A model generated the notes under the pieces. The model saw only the letters and a program-made list of their open reading frames with translations. It did no database searches and was not told the origin of the DNA. From DASXIW01 sp036497785 (lineage in GTDB: Bacteria > Pseudomonadota > Alphaproteobacteria > Acetobacterales > Acetobacteraceae), in the NCBI GenBank assembly GCA_036497785.1, contig DASXIW010000123.1, positions 1 to 28,687 on the forward strand: a stretch of DNA of 28,687 nt, in the 5' to 3' direction. How positions within the stretch are numbered: position 1 is the first letter of the stretch; every line of letters starts with the position of its first letter. Positions 7,803 through 15,573 of the stretch are shown one piece after another. A program made the translations under genes and the position numbers.

Positions 7803-8132
7803 ATGGCGAAACCCGAGCTCGGCACCAAGCGCGTCTGCGTTTCCTGCGGCGCGCGCTTCTACGACCTGACGAAACAGCCGGCAATCTGCCCGAAATGCGG
7901 GACGGAGCAGCCGGCCGAACAACCGCGCATGCGGCGCGGCACCGGCAATGTGGCCGAAGAAAAGCGCCGCCCAAAGACCGCCGTGGTCCCGGGACTCGAT
8001 GAGGCGGATCCGGAAGTCGAGGTCGTCGAGGAAGAGGCGGAGGAGGACGTGCTGGAGGATACCTCCGACTTGGAAGACGGCGCCGATGCGATCGTCGAGG
8101 TCGAGACAGAGAATGGCGAGGAGGAACGCTGA
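7803..8132 (+). CDS. FYDLN acid-domain protein (TIGR02300 family)
   Basis: A 109-residue protein in two parts. Residues 1-40 form a small zinc-ribbon-like domain with CVSCGARFYDLTKQPAICPK and a second CPKCG pair, so four Cys can bind zinc; the FYDL signature is intact. The remainder is very acidic (long Glu/Asp runs such as VEVVEEEAEEDVLED) and probably disordered. The family is almost confined to alphaproteobacteria and has no established function. The zinc ribbon and acidic tail suggest nucleic-acid or protein binding (inference). I start at the ATG at 7803 because GAGG lies just upstream and MAKPELGTKR is the family N-terminus; a longer reading from 7713 is not conserved. It is divergent from aroA. 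Confidence 0.88.
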   Translation: MAKPELGTKRVCVSCGARFYDLTKQPAICPKCGTEQPAEQPRMRRGTGNVAEEKRRPKTAVVPGLDEADPEVEVVEEEAEEDVLEDTSDLEDGADAIVEVETENGEEER

Positions 8133-8136
8133 GAGC

Positions 8137-8153
8137 GGGGCGCACGCCGCCCC
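8137..8153. terminator. GC-rich hairpin between convergent genes
   Basis: A perfect six-base stem (GGGGCG at 8137-8142 and CGCCCC at 8148-8153) with a five-base loop sits between the stop codons of the FYDLN gene and dinB. It could terminate both transcripts. There is no clear T-run, so strength is uncertain. Confidence 0.45.
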
Positions 8154-8163
8154 CTGATCCGCG

Positions 8164-9432
8164 TTACTTCACCAACCCTCGCCCACGCCCGATAACCGCC
8201 TTGCCGAAGCGGCTGCGGAGCGCGTCGATCGCGGTCTGTGTCGCGACGCGGCGTGGCGCGTTGGGGTCGGCCAGGTCAGGCTGGTCGGCGCTGTTGCCGG
8301 GCATTAGCGGCGCTGCCCCGATGCCGATCAGCCGGAATGGCGTGCCATCGGCCTCGCGTGCCAGCAGCGCGCGGGCGGACGCGAACAGCGCGTCCGGCAG
8401 CCGTGTTGGGCCGGGCAGGCGCACAGCTCTGGTGCGCGTCGCGAAACCGGCGGTTTTCAGCTTCAGCACCACCCCGCCCGCGGCGAAACCCTGTTCAACT
8501 AAGCGCCCCGCCAGTTTTTCCGCCAGCCGCCAGAGCGGCCGCTCCAGATCCTCCGCCCGGGAGAGATCCGCATCGAAGGTGGTCTCGGCGCTGATCGATT
8601 TGGTCTCGCGCGCCGGATCGACGCGGCGCGCATCCTCGCCCCGCGCCCGCCTGACCAGCGCTGGCCCGTCATCGCCCAACCGGCGCAGCGCGTCGCGGTC
8701 GTCCAGCCCCTGCAAATGGCCCAGCCGGGTGATGCCCAGCGCTTCCAGCCGCTTGGCCAAGGCCGGACCGACACCGGGCAGCAGGCGCACAGGTTCGGGC
8801 GCGAGCAAGCTGGCGGCTTCGGCGCCGATCACGCAGAAGCCGCGCGGCTTGTCGCGGCCGGCGGCGATCTTGGCCAGCAGGCGGTTGGGCGCGAGCCCGA
8901 TCGAGACGGTCACGCCGACATCCGCCTCAATCCGGTTGGCCAGCCGCGCCAGTACGGCGGCGGGTGGGGCGCCGTGCAGCGATTCGGTGCCGGCCAGATC
9001 CAGCGCCGCCTCGTCGATCGACAATGGCTGCACCAACGGCGTCAATTCGGCCATCAGCGCGCGGATCTGTCGGGCGGCGGCGACGTATTTCGAAAAATCC
9101 GGCCGGATCACCACCGCATCCGGGCAGGCCTTCATCGCCTTGAACATCGGCATGGCGCTGTGCACACCATACATCCGCGCCACGTAGCAGGCCGCCGTCA
9201 CCACGCCGCGCACCCCGCCTCCGACGATCACCGGCTGGGCCGCGAGTTCGGGCCGGTCGCGCTTTTCCACGCTGGCGTAGAAGGCGTCGCAATCGACATG
9301 GGCGACGTGCAGGCTGAACAACTCGGCATGACGCAGGATCCGGTGGCCACCGCAGGCCGGGCAGACCTGGCTGTCTCCAGGATCGGCCTGACAGTCGCGG
9401 CACAGCCCCCGAGCGATCCGGCTCGTGCTCAT
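8164..9432 (-). CDS. dinB: DNA polymerase IV (Y family) with N-terminal zinc ribbon
   Basis: A 422-residue translesion polymerase. Residues 10-28 form a probable zinc ribbon (CRDC, then CPACGG), an extension common in alphaproteobacterial DinB proteins. The palm begins with HVAHVDCDAFYASVEKRDRP, carrying the metal-binding Asp and the DAFY steric-gate region. The second catalytic motif is LSIDEAALDLAG, where most relatives have a bulky residue (Phe or Tyr) in place of the second Ala. Helix-hairpin-helix segments (LLPGVGPALAKRLEALGI) and the little-finger domain follow. The C-terminus lacks a clear beta-clamp motif. The ATG at 9432 overlaps the ROK kinase stop as ATGA. No LexA box is evident, so SOS control cannot be claimed. 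Confidence 0.92.
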   Translation of the reverse strand: MSTSRIARGLCRDCQADPGDSQVCPACGGHRILRHAELFSLHVAHVDCDAFYASVEKRDRPELAAQPVIVGGGVRGVVTAACYVARMYGVHSAMPMFKAMKACPDAVVIRPDFSKYVAAARQIRALMAELTPLVQPLSIDEAALDLAGTESLHGAPPAAVLARLANRIEADVGVTVSIGLAPNRLLAKIAAGRDKPRGFCVIGAEAASLLAPEPVRLLPGVGPALAKRLEALGITRLGHLQGLDDRDALRRLGDDGPALVRRARGEDARRVDPARETKSISAETTFDADLSRAEDLERPLWRLAEKLAGRLVEQGFAAGGVVLKLKTAGFATRTRAVRLPGPTRLPDALFASARALLAREADGTPFRLIGIGAAPLMPGNSADQPDLADPNAPRRVATQTAIDALRSRFGKAVIGRGRGLVK

Positions 9433-10340
9433 CCAGGCCGCGGCCACAGCCAGGCGGCGCCGCGCACGCCCGAGGAATCGCCATGGACGTTGCGCACCAC
9501 CGGTGTGTTGACGAAATCCGAGAATACATAGGGCCGCATCAGGTCGGGTACCTGATCGTACAGGTGCGCCATGTTGGACAGGCCGCCGCCCAGCACGATC
9601 ACATCGGGATCGATCAGGTTGATGATGACGGCGAGTCCGCGCGCCAGCCGGTCGGCATGCCGCGTCAGCGCCTGCTGGGCCTGGACCTCTCCGGCAGCGG
9701 CCCGCGCCGGTATGCCGCTTGCGTCCAGCGCCTCCGGCCCGTCGCAATCCATTGCCAGCCCCGTGCCGGAGATCAGCGTCTCCAGGCAGTTGCGATGGCC
9801 GCACCAGCATAGCCTGCCCGGATATTCGTTCAGGCTCGGCCAGGGCAGGGGGGTGTGGCCCCATTCTCCGGCGATCCGGTGCCGGCCGCCCAGCATCTTG
9901 CCGTCGACAACGATGCCCCCGCCGCAGCCCGTGCCGATGATCACGCCGAACACGACGGATTGGCCGGCCCCGGCGCCGTCGGCGGCTTCCGAGAGGGCGA
10001 AGCAGTTCGCGTCGTTCTCCACCCGCACCTCGCGCGACAGTGCCGCCGATATGTCACGGTCGAACGGGTGGCCGTTCAGGGCGATGGAGTTGGCGTTCTT
10101 CACCAGCCCCGTTGCGGGGCTGATCACCCCGGGGATGCCGATGCCCACGCTGCCGGCGCCGCCTAGGGTCTGCTCGATGCCGCGCACCAGATCCGCGAGG
10201 CCGGCCACGGTGGCGTCGTAGCCTTTCGGGGTGGAGATGCGCCGGCGCAACTGCAACGTGCCGTCGTGGGCGAGCGCCGCCACCTCGATCTTGGTGCCGC
10301 CGAGATCAACACCGATTCGGAAGTCATGGGATGTGTTCAT
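9429..10340 (-). CDS. ROK-family sugar kinase, probably fructokinase (Mak-like)
   Basis: A 303-residue ROK kinase. The N-terminal ATP-binding motif is RIGVDLGGTKIEVAAL. GSVGIGIPGVI and VIIGTGCGGGIV are the sugar and phosphate loops. The catalytic Asp lies in VENDANCFALSEA. The zinc site is AGEWGHTPLPW plus the triplet CWCGHRNCLE. The segment from AGEWGHTPLPW to ISGTGLAMD strongly resembles E. coli Mak, which phosphorylates fructose, but glucose or N-acetylglucosamine cannot be excluded. I prefer ATG 10340; an ATG at 10355 adds five residues. It is divergent from the TusA-like gene (63 bases between starts) and its stop overlaps dinB by ATGA, an unusual pairing. Confidence 0.88.
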   Translation of the reverse strand: MNTSHDFRIGVDLGGTKIEVAALAHDGTLQLRRRISTPKGYDATVAGLADLVRGIEQTLGGAGSVGIGIPGVISPATGLVKNANSIALNGHPFDRDISAALSREVRVENDANCFALSEAADGAGAGQSVVFGVIIGTGCGGGIVVDGKMLGGRHRIAGEWGHTPLPWPSLNEYPGRLCWCGHRNCLETLISGTGLAMDCDGPEALDASGIPARAAAGEVQAQQALTRHADRLARGLAVIINLIDPDVIVLGGGLSNMAHLYDQVPDLMRPYVFSDFVNTPVVRNVHGDSSGVRGAAWLWPRPG

Positions 10341-10403
10341 GGCAGGACTGTGCAACCGCTGGCGCGCTTGCTCAAGCCGGGTGGCCGCCGCAGGATGCGC
10401 GCC

Positions 10404-10640
10404 ATGAGCGAAATCCTGCTAGATGTCAAAGGCATGAACTGCCCGCTGCCCGTGTTGCGCGCCAATCGGGCGCTGCGAAGCCTGCAGCCCGGAGACCGGC
10501 TGCGCGTGCTGGCGACGGACCGGGCCGCGGTGGCCGATTTCCAGTCCTTCTGCCGGGAGACGGGCAACCCGCTGCTGGCCTTCAGCGAGGAAGGCGGCGT
10601 GTTCAGCTTCGTCATCCGCAAGCGGCCGGCCGAAGGCTGA
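10404..10640 (+). CDS. TusA-like sulfurtransferase
   Basis: A 78-residue protein of the TusA/YedF/SirA family. The signature is GMNCPLPVLRANRAL, with the sulfur-carrying Cys13 followed by Pro-x-Pro. The two-layer alpha/beta fold follows (LQPGDRLRVLATDRAAVADF). Family members relay persulfide sulfur, for example in tRNA thiolation or molybdenum cofactor synthesis; the partner here is unknown. I start at ATG 10404, which gives the compact family length. An in-frame ATG nine bases upstream is possible. It ends 11 bases before the deacetylase-like gene and is probably cotranscribed with it. Confidence 0.85.
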   Translation: MSEILLDVKGMNCPLPVLRANRALRSLQPGDRLRVLATDRAAVADFQSFCRETGNPLLAFSEEGGVFSFVIRKRPAEG

Positions 10641-10651
10641 GGAATTGCGGC

Positions 10652-11584
10652 ATGGCCGTCGCGCTGATTACCCATCCCGCCTGCCTGGGGCATGAGCCGG
10701 GCGCCAACCATCCGGAATCGCCGGACCGCTTGCGCGCCGTGCTGCGGGCGCTGGACGGAGCCGAATTCGCAGCCCTGATCCGCGAATCCGCCCCGGAAGC
10801 GAGCGAGGCGGCGCTGCTGCGCGTCCATCCCGCGGACTATGTTTCCACCATCCAGGCGATCCGTCCCGAGCCGGGCCGGACCGTCATGCTCGATCCCGAC
10901 ACGATCATGAGCTCAGGCTCGCGGGAGGCGGCGCTGCGCGCGGCCGGCGGTGCCGTGCTGGGGGTGGACCTGGTGATGGAAGGGCGTACGCGCGCCGCCT
11001 TCGTGGCCACCCGGCCGCCGGGCCACCATGCCGAGCGAGCCACCGCCATGGGGTTCTGCCTGTTCGCCAACGCCGCCATCGCCGCCCGCCATGCCCAGGT
11101 GCGCTGGGGGCTGAAGCGCGTGGCCGTGGTGGATTTCGACGTGCATCACGGCAACGGCACCCAGGACATTTTCGCCGCCGATGCCAGCCTGTTCTACGGC
11201 TCCAGCCACCAATATCCCTGCTATCCCGGCACTGGCGCGGCGTCGGAGACGGGTATCGCCGGCAATGTGGTGAACGCGCCGCTGCCCCCCGGATCCGGCA
11301 GCACGGAATTCCGGGCCGCCTGGATGCGGCGCATCCTTCCGGCTCTGGGCGCGTTTGCACCCGAATTGCTGGTCATTTCGGCCGGCTTCGATGCCCACAA
11401 AGCCGACCCGCTGGCGCAATTGCGCCTGGAGACGGTTGATTTCGGCTGGCTCACCGCCGAGTTAGTACGCATCGCTGGGCTGTATTGCAACGATCGTATC
11501 GTATCGGTTCTGGAAGGCGGCTACAACTTGGCGGCAACCGCCGCATCGGCGGCAGAGCACGTGCGTGCACTGTTGCAGGACTGA
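10652..11584 (+). CDS. histone deacetylase-like amidohydrolase
   Basis: A 310-residue zinc hydrolase of the arginase/deacetylase fold. Catalytic features are intact: RPPGHHAERA with the His pair at 125-126, VVDFDVHHGNGTQ with Asp161, Asp163 and two His, SAGFDAHKADP with Asp247, and LEGGYN with the catalytic Tyr291. Bacterial relatives deacetylate polyamines, acetoin-related compounds or proteins; the substrate cannot be read from sequence. GAGGA lies just upstream of the ATG at 10652. This gene often precedes xseB-ispA-dxs-tlyA in alphaproteobacteria, as here. A longer reading from 10331 overlaps the TusA-like gene and is rejected. Confidence 0.92.
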   Translation: MAVALITHPACLGHEPGANHPESPDRLRAVLRALDGAEFAALIRESAPEASEAALLRVHPADYVSTIQAIRPEPGRTVMLDPDTIMSSGSREAALRAAGGAVLGVDLVMEGRTRAAFVATRPPGHHAERATAMGFCLFANAAIAARHAQVRWGLKRVAVVDFDVHHGNGTQDIFAADASLFYGSSHQYPCYPGTGAASETGIAGNVVNAPLPPGSGSTEFRAAWMRRILPALGAFAPELLVISAGFDAHKADPLAQLRLETVDFGWLTAELVRIAGLYCNDRIVSVLEGGYNLAATAASAAEHVRALLQD

Positions 11585-11607
11585 CACAGGCCTGTGGTTT
11601 AGGGGTT

Positions 11608-11640
11608 GGCGGGTCGAGCGGCAACAGCTATCGACCCGCC
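11608..11640. other. perfect 10-bp inverted repeat between the deacetylase-like gene and xseB
   Basis: GGCGGGTCGA (11608-11617) and TCGACCCGCC (11631-11640) pair perfectly around a 13-base loop. No T-run follows, so it may be a weak or Rho-assisted terminator, or an RNA-stabilising hairpin. A TACAAT sequence at 11649-11654 just downstream could be a -10 box for xseB, but I see no matching -35 box. Confidence 0.45.
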
Positions 11641-11672
11641 GATCAGGTTACAATTGAGGGACGGGGAGGTCT

Positions 11673-11945
11673 ATGAATCGCATGCCCAGTGGCAGTTCAC
11701 CAATGGATTCCGCTGCCGCGGCAGATATTGCCAGCCTGTCCTTCGAGGATGCGCTGGCGGAGCTGGATAAGATCGTCCGAGGCCTCGAGGGCGGCCAGCA
11801 AAAGCTGGAGGATGCCATTTCTGCCTATGAGCGGGGCGCGAAACTGCGCCAGCATTGCGAGGCGAAGCTGGCCGAGGCCGAACAGCGCGTCCAGGTGATC
11901 GTCGCGGCCGCCGATGGCGCCGTGAGCTTACGGACGACGGATTGA
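11673..11945 (+). CDS. xseB: exodeoxyribonuclease VII small subunit
   Basis: A 90-residue protein. After a low-complexity N-terminus of about 20 residues comes LSFEDALAELDKIVRGLEGG, then LEDAISAYERGAKLRQHCEA. These are the two-helix signatures of XseB. Several copies bind one XseA to form exonuclease VII, which degrades single-stranded DNA into oligonucleotides. The ATG at 11673 has a strong GGGGAGG five bases upstream. An internal ATG (MDSAAAADIASLSFEDAL) would also give a normal family length. It ends three bases before ispA, consistent with an operon. Confidence 0.93.
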   Translation: MNRMPSGSSPMDSAAAADIASLSFEDALAELDKIVRGLEGGQQKLEDAISAYERGAKLRQHCEAKLAEAEQRVQVIVAAADGAVSLRTTD

Positions 11946-11948
11946 GCG

Positions 11949-12860
11949 ATGTACCAGTCGATACTGGTGGACCGCGAATCGGTATCGTCTTCGCTGGCTC
12001 GTTTGGGCAGCGAGGTTGAGGCCGCGCTGGAAGTATTGCTAGCGCTTCCGGAGGGTCCGGAGGCTCGTTTATGCGAGGCGATGCGGTATGCGACGCTGGG
12101 GGGTGGCAAGCGGCTGCGGGCGGTTCTGGTGATGGAGAGCGCGGGTCTGTTCGGGGTTGACCGGACCAGTGCTGCGCGGGTTGGCGCGTCGGTGGAGATG
12201 CTGCACGCCTATTCGCTGGTCCATGACGACCTGCCGGCGATGGACAATGACGATCTGCGCCGCGGCAAGCCAAGCACGCACAAGGCGTTTGACGAGGCGA
12301 CCGCGATCCTGGCCGGCGACGCGCTGCAGACCCGCGCCTTCGAGGTGCTGGCCGATCCGGACACCCATGCCAACCCGGAGGCGCGCTGCGAGCTGGTGGC
12401 CGCGCTGTCGCATGCCTCGGGCCTGGCCGGGATGGCGGGCGGGCAGATGATCGACATGCTGGCCGAGGGGCGGGCGCTGAGTGCGGCGGAGATCATCCGG
12501 CTGCAGGCGCTGAAGACCGGCCGGCTGATCCAGTACAGCGCCGAGGCCGGGGCCATTCTGGGCCGGGCGGCGCCGCAGCAGCGCCAGTTGCTGGCCGCCT
12601 ATGGGCGCGATCTCGGCGCGGCCTTCCAGATTGCCGACGATCTGCTGGATGCCGCCGGCACCACCGGCGAGATCGGCAAGACCGCCGGCAAGGACGAGGC
12701 GGCCGGCAAGGCCACGCTGGTCGGCGTGCTGGGGCTGGAGCCGGCCCGCGCCCAGGCCGAGGCGCTGGCCGCCCAGGCCGCGCGCCATCTGGATTGCTTC
12801 GACGAGCGCGCCGACCTGCTGCGCGCGCTCGCGGCCTATGTCGTCTCACGGCGGAGTTGA
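11949..12860 (+). CDS. ispA: (2E,6E)-farnesyl diphosphate synthase
   Basis: A 303-residue trans-prenyltransferase that builds farnesyl diphosphate from IPP and DMAPP or GPP. The first Asp-rich motif is HDDLPAMDNDD (from residue 92), with the GGGKRLRAVL substrate-binding segment before it (residues 51-60). The second Asp-rich motif is FQIADDLLD with Asp230, Asp231 and Asp234. GKTAGKDEAAGKAT and the Arg-rich C-terminus are typical of bacterial IspA. It sits between xseB and dxs, so precursor formation and chain elongation are cotranscribed. It begins three bases after xseB and ends five bases before dxs. Confidence 0.95.
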   Translation: MYQSILVDRESVSSSLARLGSEVEAALEVLLALPEGPEARLCEAMRYATLGGGKRLRAVLVMESAGLFGVDRTSAARVGASVEMLHAYSLVHDDLPAMDNDDLRRGKPSTHKAFDEATAILAGDALQTRAFEVLADPDTHANPEARCELVAALSHASGLAGMAGGQMIDMLAEGRALSAAEIIRLQALKTGRLIQYSAEAGAILGRAAPQQRQLLAAYGRDLGAAFQIADDLLDAAGTTGEIGKTAGKDEAAGKATLVGVLGLEPARAQAEALAAQAARHLDCFDERADLLRALAAYVVSRRS

Positions 12861-12865
12861 ACGCG

Positions 12866-14830
12866 ATGAACGCCCCCATCCTGCCCACCCGCCCGGCCAC
12901 GCCGCTGCTCGACCGGGTGCGGGTGCCCGCCGACATGCGCAATTTTTCCGCCGAGCAGTTGAAGCAGCTGGCCGACGAGCTGCGCGCCGAGACGATCGAC
13001 GCGGTCTCGACCACCGGCGGCCATCTGGGCGCCGCCCTGGGCGTGGTGGAGCTGACGGTGGCGATCCACGCCATCTTCGACACGCCGTCCGACCGGCTGA
13101 TCTGGGATGTCGGCCATCAATGCTACCCGCACAAGATCCTGACCGGGCGGCGCGACCGCATCCGCACGCTGCGCATGGGCGGCGGGCTGTCCGGCTTCAC
13201 CCGCCGCGCGGAGAGCGAGTACGACCCGTTCGGGGCGGCGCATTCCTCCACCTCGATCTCGGCCGGGCTGGGCATGGCGGTGGCGCGCGACCTGAAGAAC
13301 GCACATGCCCTCAAGGCGGGCGGCGCCAAGGACGATCGCCATGTGGTGGCCGTGATCGGCGACGGCGCGATGAGCGCGGGGATGGCCTATGAGGCGATGA
13401 ACAACGCCGGCGCCTTGCATTCGCGCCTGCTGGTGATCCTGAACGACAACGACATGTCGATCGCCCCGCCGGTGGGAGCGATGAGCGCCTATCTGTCGCG
13501 GCTGCTGTCCTCGCAGAGCTTCCTGTCGCTGCGCGAGCTGGCGGTGCGCATGGCCAAGCGCTTCCCGCGCGGGATCGAGCGGACGGCGCGGCGCGCGGAG
13601 GAATATGCCCGCGGCATGCTGACCGGGGGCACGCTGTTCGAGGAGCTGGGGTTTTATTACGTGGGCCCGATCGACGGGCATAATCTGGACCATTTGCTGC
13701 CGGTGCTGCGCAATGTGCGCGAGGCGGAGGAGGCGGGGCCGATCCTGCTGCACGTGATCACCCAGAAGGGGCGCGGCTACGCCCCGGCGGAGGCGAGTGC
13801 GGACAAGCTGCACGCGGTCAGCCGGTTCAACGTGATCACCGGCGAGCAGGTGAAGCCGCCGCCGGGGCCGCCGACCTACACCCGCGTGTTCGCCGACGCG
13901 CTGATCGCCGAGGCGACGCGCGATCCGGCGGTGGTGGCGGTGACGGCGGCGATGCCGGGCGGCACCGGGCTCGACCGCTTCGCCAAGCAATTCCCCGAGC
14001 GGTGCTTCGACGTGGGCATCGCCGAGCAGCACGCGGTGACCTTCGCGGCGGGCATGGCGACGGAGGCGATGAAGCCGTTCTGCGCGATCTACAGCACCTT
14101 CCTGCAACGCGCCTACGACCAGGTGGTGCACGACGTGGCGATCCAGTCGCTGCCGGTGCGCTTCGCCATCGACCGGGCCGGCCTGGTAGGGGCGGACGGG
14201 GCGACGCATGCGGGCAGCTTCGACCTGGCCTATCTGGGCTGCCTGCCCGGCTTCGTGATCATGGCCCCGGCCGACGAGGCGGAGCTGGTGCACATGGTGG
14301 CCACGGCGGCGACGATCGACGACCGGCCGAGCGCCGTGCGCTACCCGCGCGGCGAGGGCGCCGGGGTGGCGCTGCCCGAGCGGGGCGAGATCCTGCCGAT
14401 CGGTCGCGGCCGCATCCTGCGCGAAGGCGGCCGGATCGCCATATTATCCCTGGGCACAAGGCTGGCCGACGCGCTGGCGGCGGCGGACGAACTGGCGACA
14501 CGCGGCCTGCCAGCGACGGTGGCCGATGCGCGCTTCGCCAAGCCGCTGGATCTGGATCTGGTCGAGCGGCTGGCGCGTCACCATGATGTGCTGGTGACGA
14601 TCGAGGAGGGCAGCATGGGTGGGTTCGGCGCCGCGGTCATGCAACATCTGGCCTGGCACGGCCTGCTCGACGGCGCCGTCAAGCTGCGACCCATGGTGCT
14701 GCCCGACAGCTTCCTCGACCATGACAGCCCTGCAAAGCAAATCAAGCAGGCCCATATTGCCGGCAGTGATATCGTGGAAACAGCGCTCGGCGCACTCGGA
14801 ATGGGCGGCCTGAGTTCCGCCACGGCCTGA
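12866..14830 (+). CDS. dxs: 1-deoxy-D-xylulose-5-phosphate synthase
   Basis: A 654-residue thiamine-diphosphate enzyme that condenses pyruvate and glyceraldehyde 3-phosphate, the entry step of the MEP isoprenoid pathway. The N-terminal domain has STTGGHLGAALGVVELT and WDVGHQCYPHKILTGR. The TPP/Mg site is VIGDGAMSAGMAYEAMNNAG, followed by ILNDNDMSIAPPVG. The transketolase domain has GIAEQHAVTFAAGMA, whose Glu activates the cofactor, and the C-terminal transketolase domain is complete. I start at ATG 12866; the longer reading from 12794 overlaps ispA. Its TGA overlaps the tlyA ATG. Long antisense frames in this gene are shadows caused by GC-rich third positions. Confidence 0.97.
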   Translation: MNAPILPTRPATPLLDRVRVPADMRNFSAEQLKQLADELRAETIDAVSTTGGHLGAALGVVELTVAIHAIFDTPSDRLIWDVGHQCYPHKILTGRRDRIRTLRMGGGLSGFTRRAESEYDPFGAAHSSTSISAGLGMAVARDLKNAHALKAGGAKDDRHVVAVIGDGAMSAGMAYEAMNNAGALHSRLLVILNDNDMSIAPPVGAMSAYLSRLLSSQSFLSLRELAVRMAKRFPRGIERTARRAEEYARGMLTGGTLFEELGFYYVGPIDGHNLDHLLPVLRNVREAEEAGPILLHVITQKGRGYAPAEASADKLHAVSRFNVITGEQVKPPPGPPTYTRVFADALIAEATRDPAVVAVTAAMPGGTGLDRFAKQFPERCFDVGIAEQHAVTFAAGMATEAMKPFCAIYSTFLQRAYDQVVHDVAIQSLPVRFAIDRAGLVGADGATHAGSFDLAYLGCLPGFVIMAPADEAELVHMVATAATIDDRPSAVRYPRGEGAGVALPERGEILPIGRGRILREGGRIAILSLGTRLADALAAADELATRGLPATVADARFAKPLDLDLVERLARHHDVLVTIEEGSMGGFGAAVMQHLAWHGLLDGAVKLRPMVLPDSFLDHDSPAKQIKQAHIAGSDIVETALGALGMGGLSSATA

Positions 14831-15564
14831 TGGCCAGACTCCGCGCAGATCAGCTTCTCGTCGATCGCGGCCTTGTCGAGACCCGCAGTCGGGCCCAGGC
14901 GCTCATCCTGGCCGGCAAGGTTTTCTCGGGCGAACGCCGCATCGACAAGGCTGGCCAGCCGGTCGCGGACGACATGCCGCTGCAACTGCGCGGCCAGGAT
15001 CATCCCTGGGTATCGCGCGGCGGATTGAAGCTGACCCACGGACTGGCCCATTTCGGCTTTTCCGCGCAGGGAAAGACGTGCCTGGACGTTGGCGCCTCCA
15101 CCGGCGGGTTCACCGACGTGCTGCTCGCCAATGGCGCCGCCCGGGTGCATGCCGTCGATGTCGGCCATGGTCAGCTTGCCTGGAAACTCCGTACCGATCC
15201 GCGCGTGGTCGTGCACGAGAAGACCAATGCCCGGTACATCGACGAGACAATTATCCCGGATGCCATCGATGCCCTGGTCTGCGATGCCAGTTTCATTGGC
15301 CTGGCCACCCTGCTTCCAGCGCCGCTGCGCCTTTGCGCGCCCGGCGCATGGGTAATCGCGTTGATCAAGCCGCAATTCGAAGCCGGACCGCACGCTGTGG
15401 GCAGCAAGGGCGTCGTGCGGGATCCCGCCGTGCACGCCGAAGTTTGCGACAGAATAGAAGCGTGGTGGCGTGGCCTGCCGGGCTGGACGGTTATCGGGGT
15501 GACGGAAAGCCCGATCACCGGCCCGGAAGGCAACCGGGAATTCCTGATCGGCGCCACGGGATAG
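14830..15564 (+). CDS. tlyA: TlyA-family rRNA methyltransferase
   Basis: A 244-residue protein. Residues 3-60 are an S4-like RNA-binding domain (RLRADQLLVDRGLVETRSRA). The FtsJ/RrmJ-type methyltransferase follows, with the SAM motif CLDVGASTGGFTDVLLANGA at about residues 83-102. FEAGPHAVGSKGVVRD and the C-terminal SPITGPEGNREFL are family signatures. Mycobacterial TlyA 2'-O-methylates 16S and 23S rRNA; the older name hemolysin is historical. It overlaps the dxs stop by one base (TGATG) and is the last gene of the plus-strand operon. Its stop is nine bases from the stop of the convergent flhG-like gene, with no clear terminator between. Confidence 0.93.
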   Translation: MARLRADQLLVDRGLVETRSRAQALILAGKVFSGERRIDKAGQPVADDMPLQLRGQDHPWVSRGGLKLTHGLAHFGFSAQGKTCLDVGASTGGFTDVLLANGAARVHAVDVGHGQLAWKLRTDPRVVVHEKTNARYIDETIIPDAIDALVCDASFIGLATLLPAPLRLCAPGAWVIALIKPQFEAGPHAVGSKGVVRDPAVHAEVCDRIEAWWRGLPGWTVIGVTESPITGPEGNREFLIGATG

Positions 15565-15573
15565 AACTGGCCC

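Noticed and set aside
9433..10403. A LexA box controlling dinB.
   Set aside because: I found no GAAC-N7-GAAC or GTTC-N7-GTTC site near the start of the kinase-dinB unit.
12836..14293. A minus-strand frame of 485 codons inside dxs.
   Set aside because: It is a shadow of dxs, with an Arg/His-rich composition and no recognisable motif.
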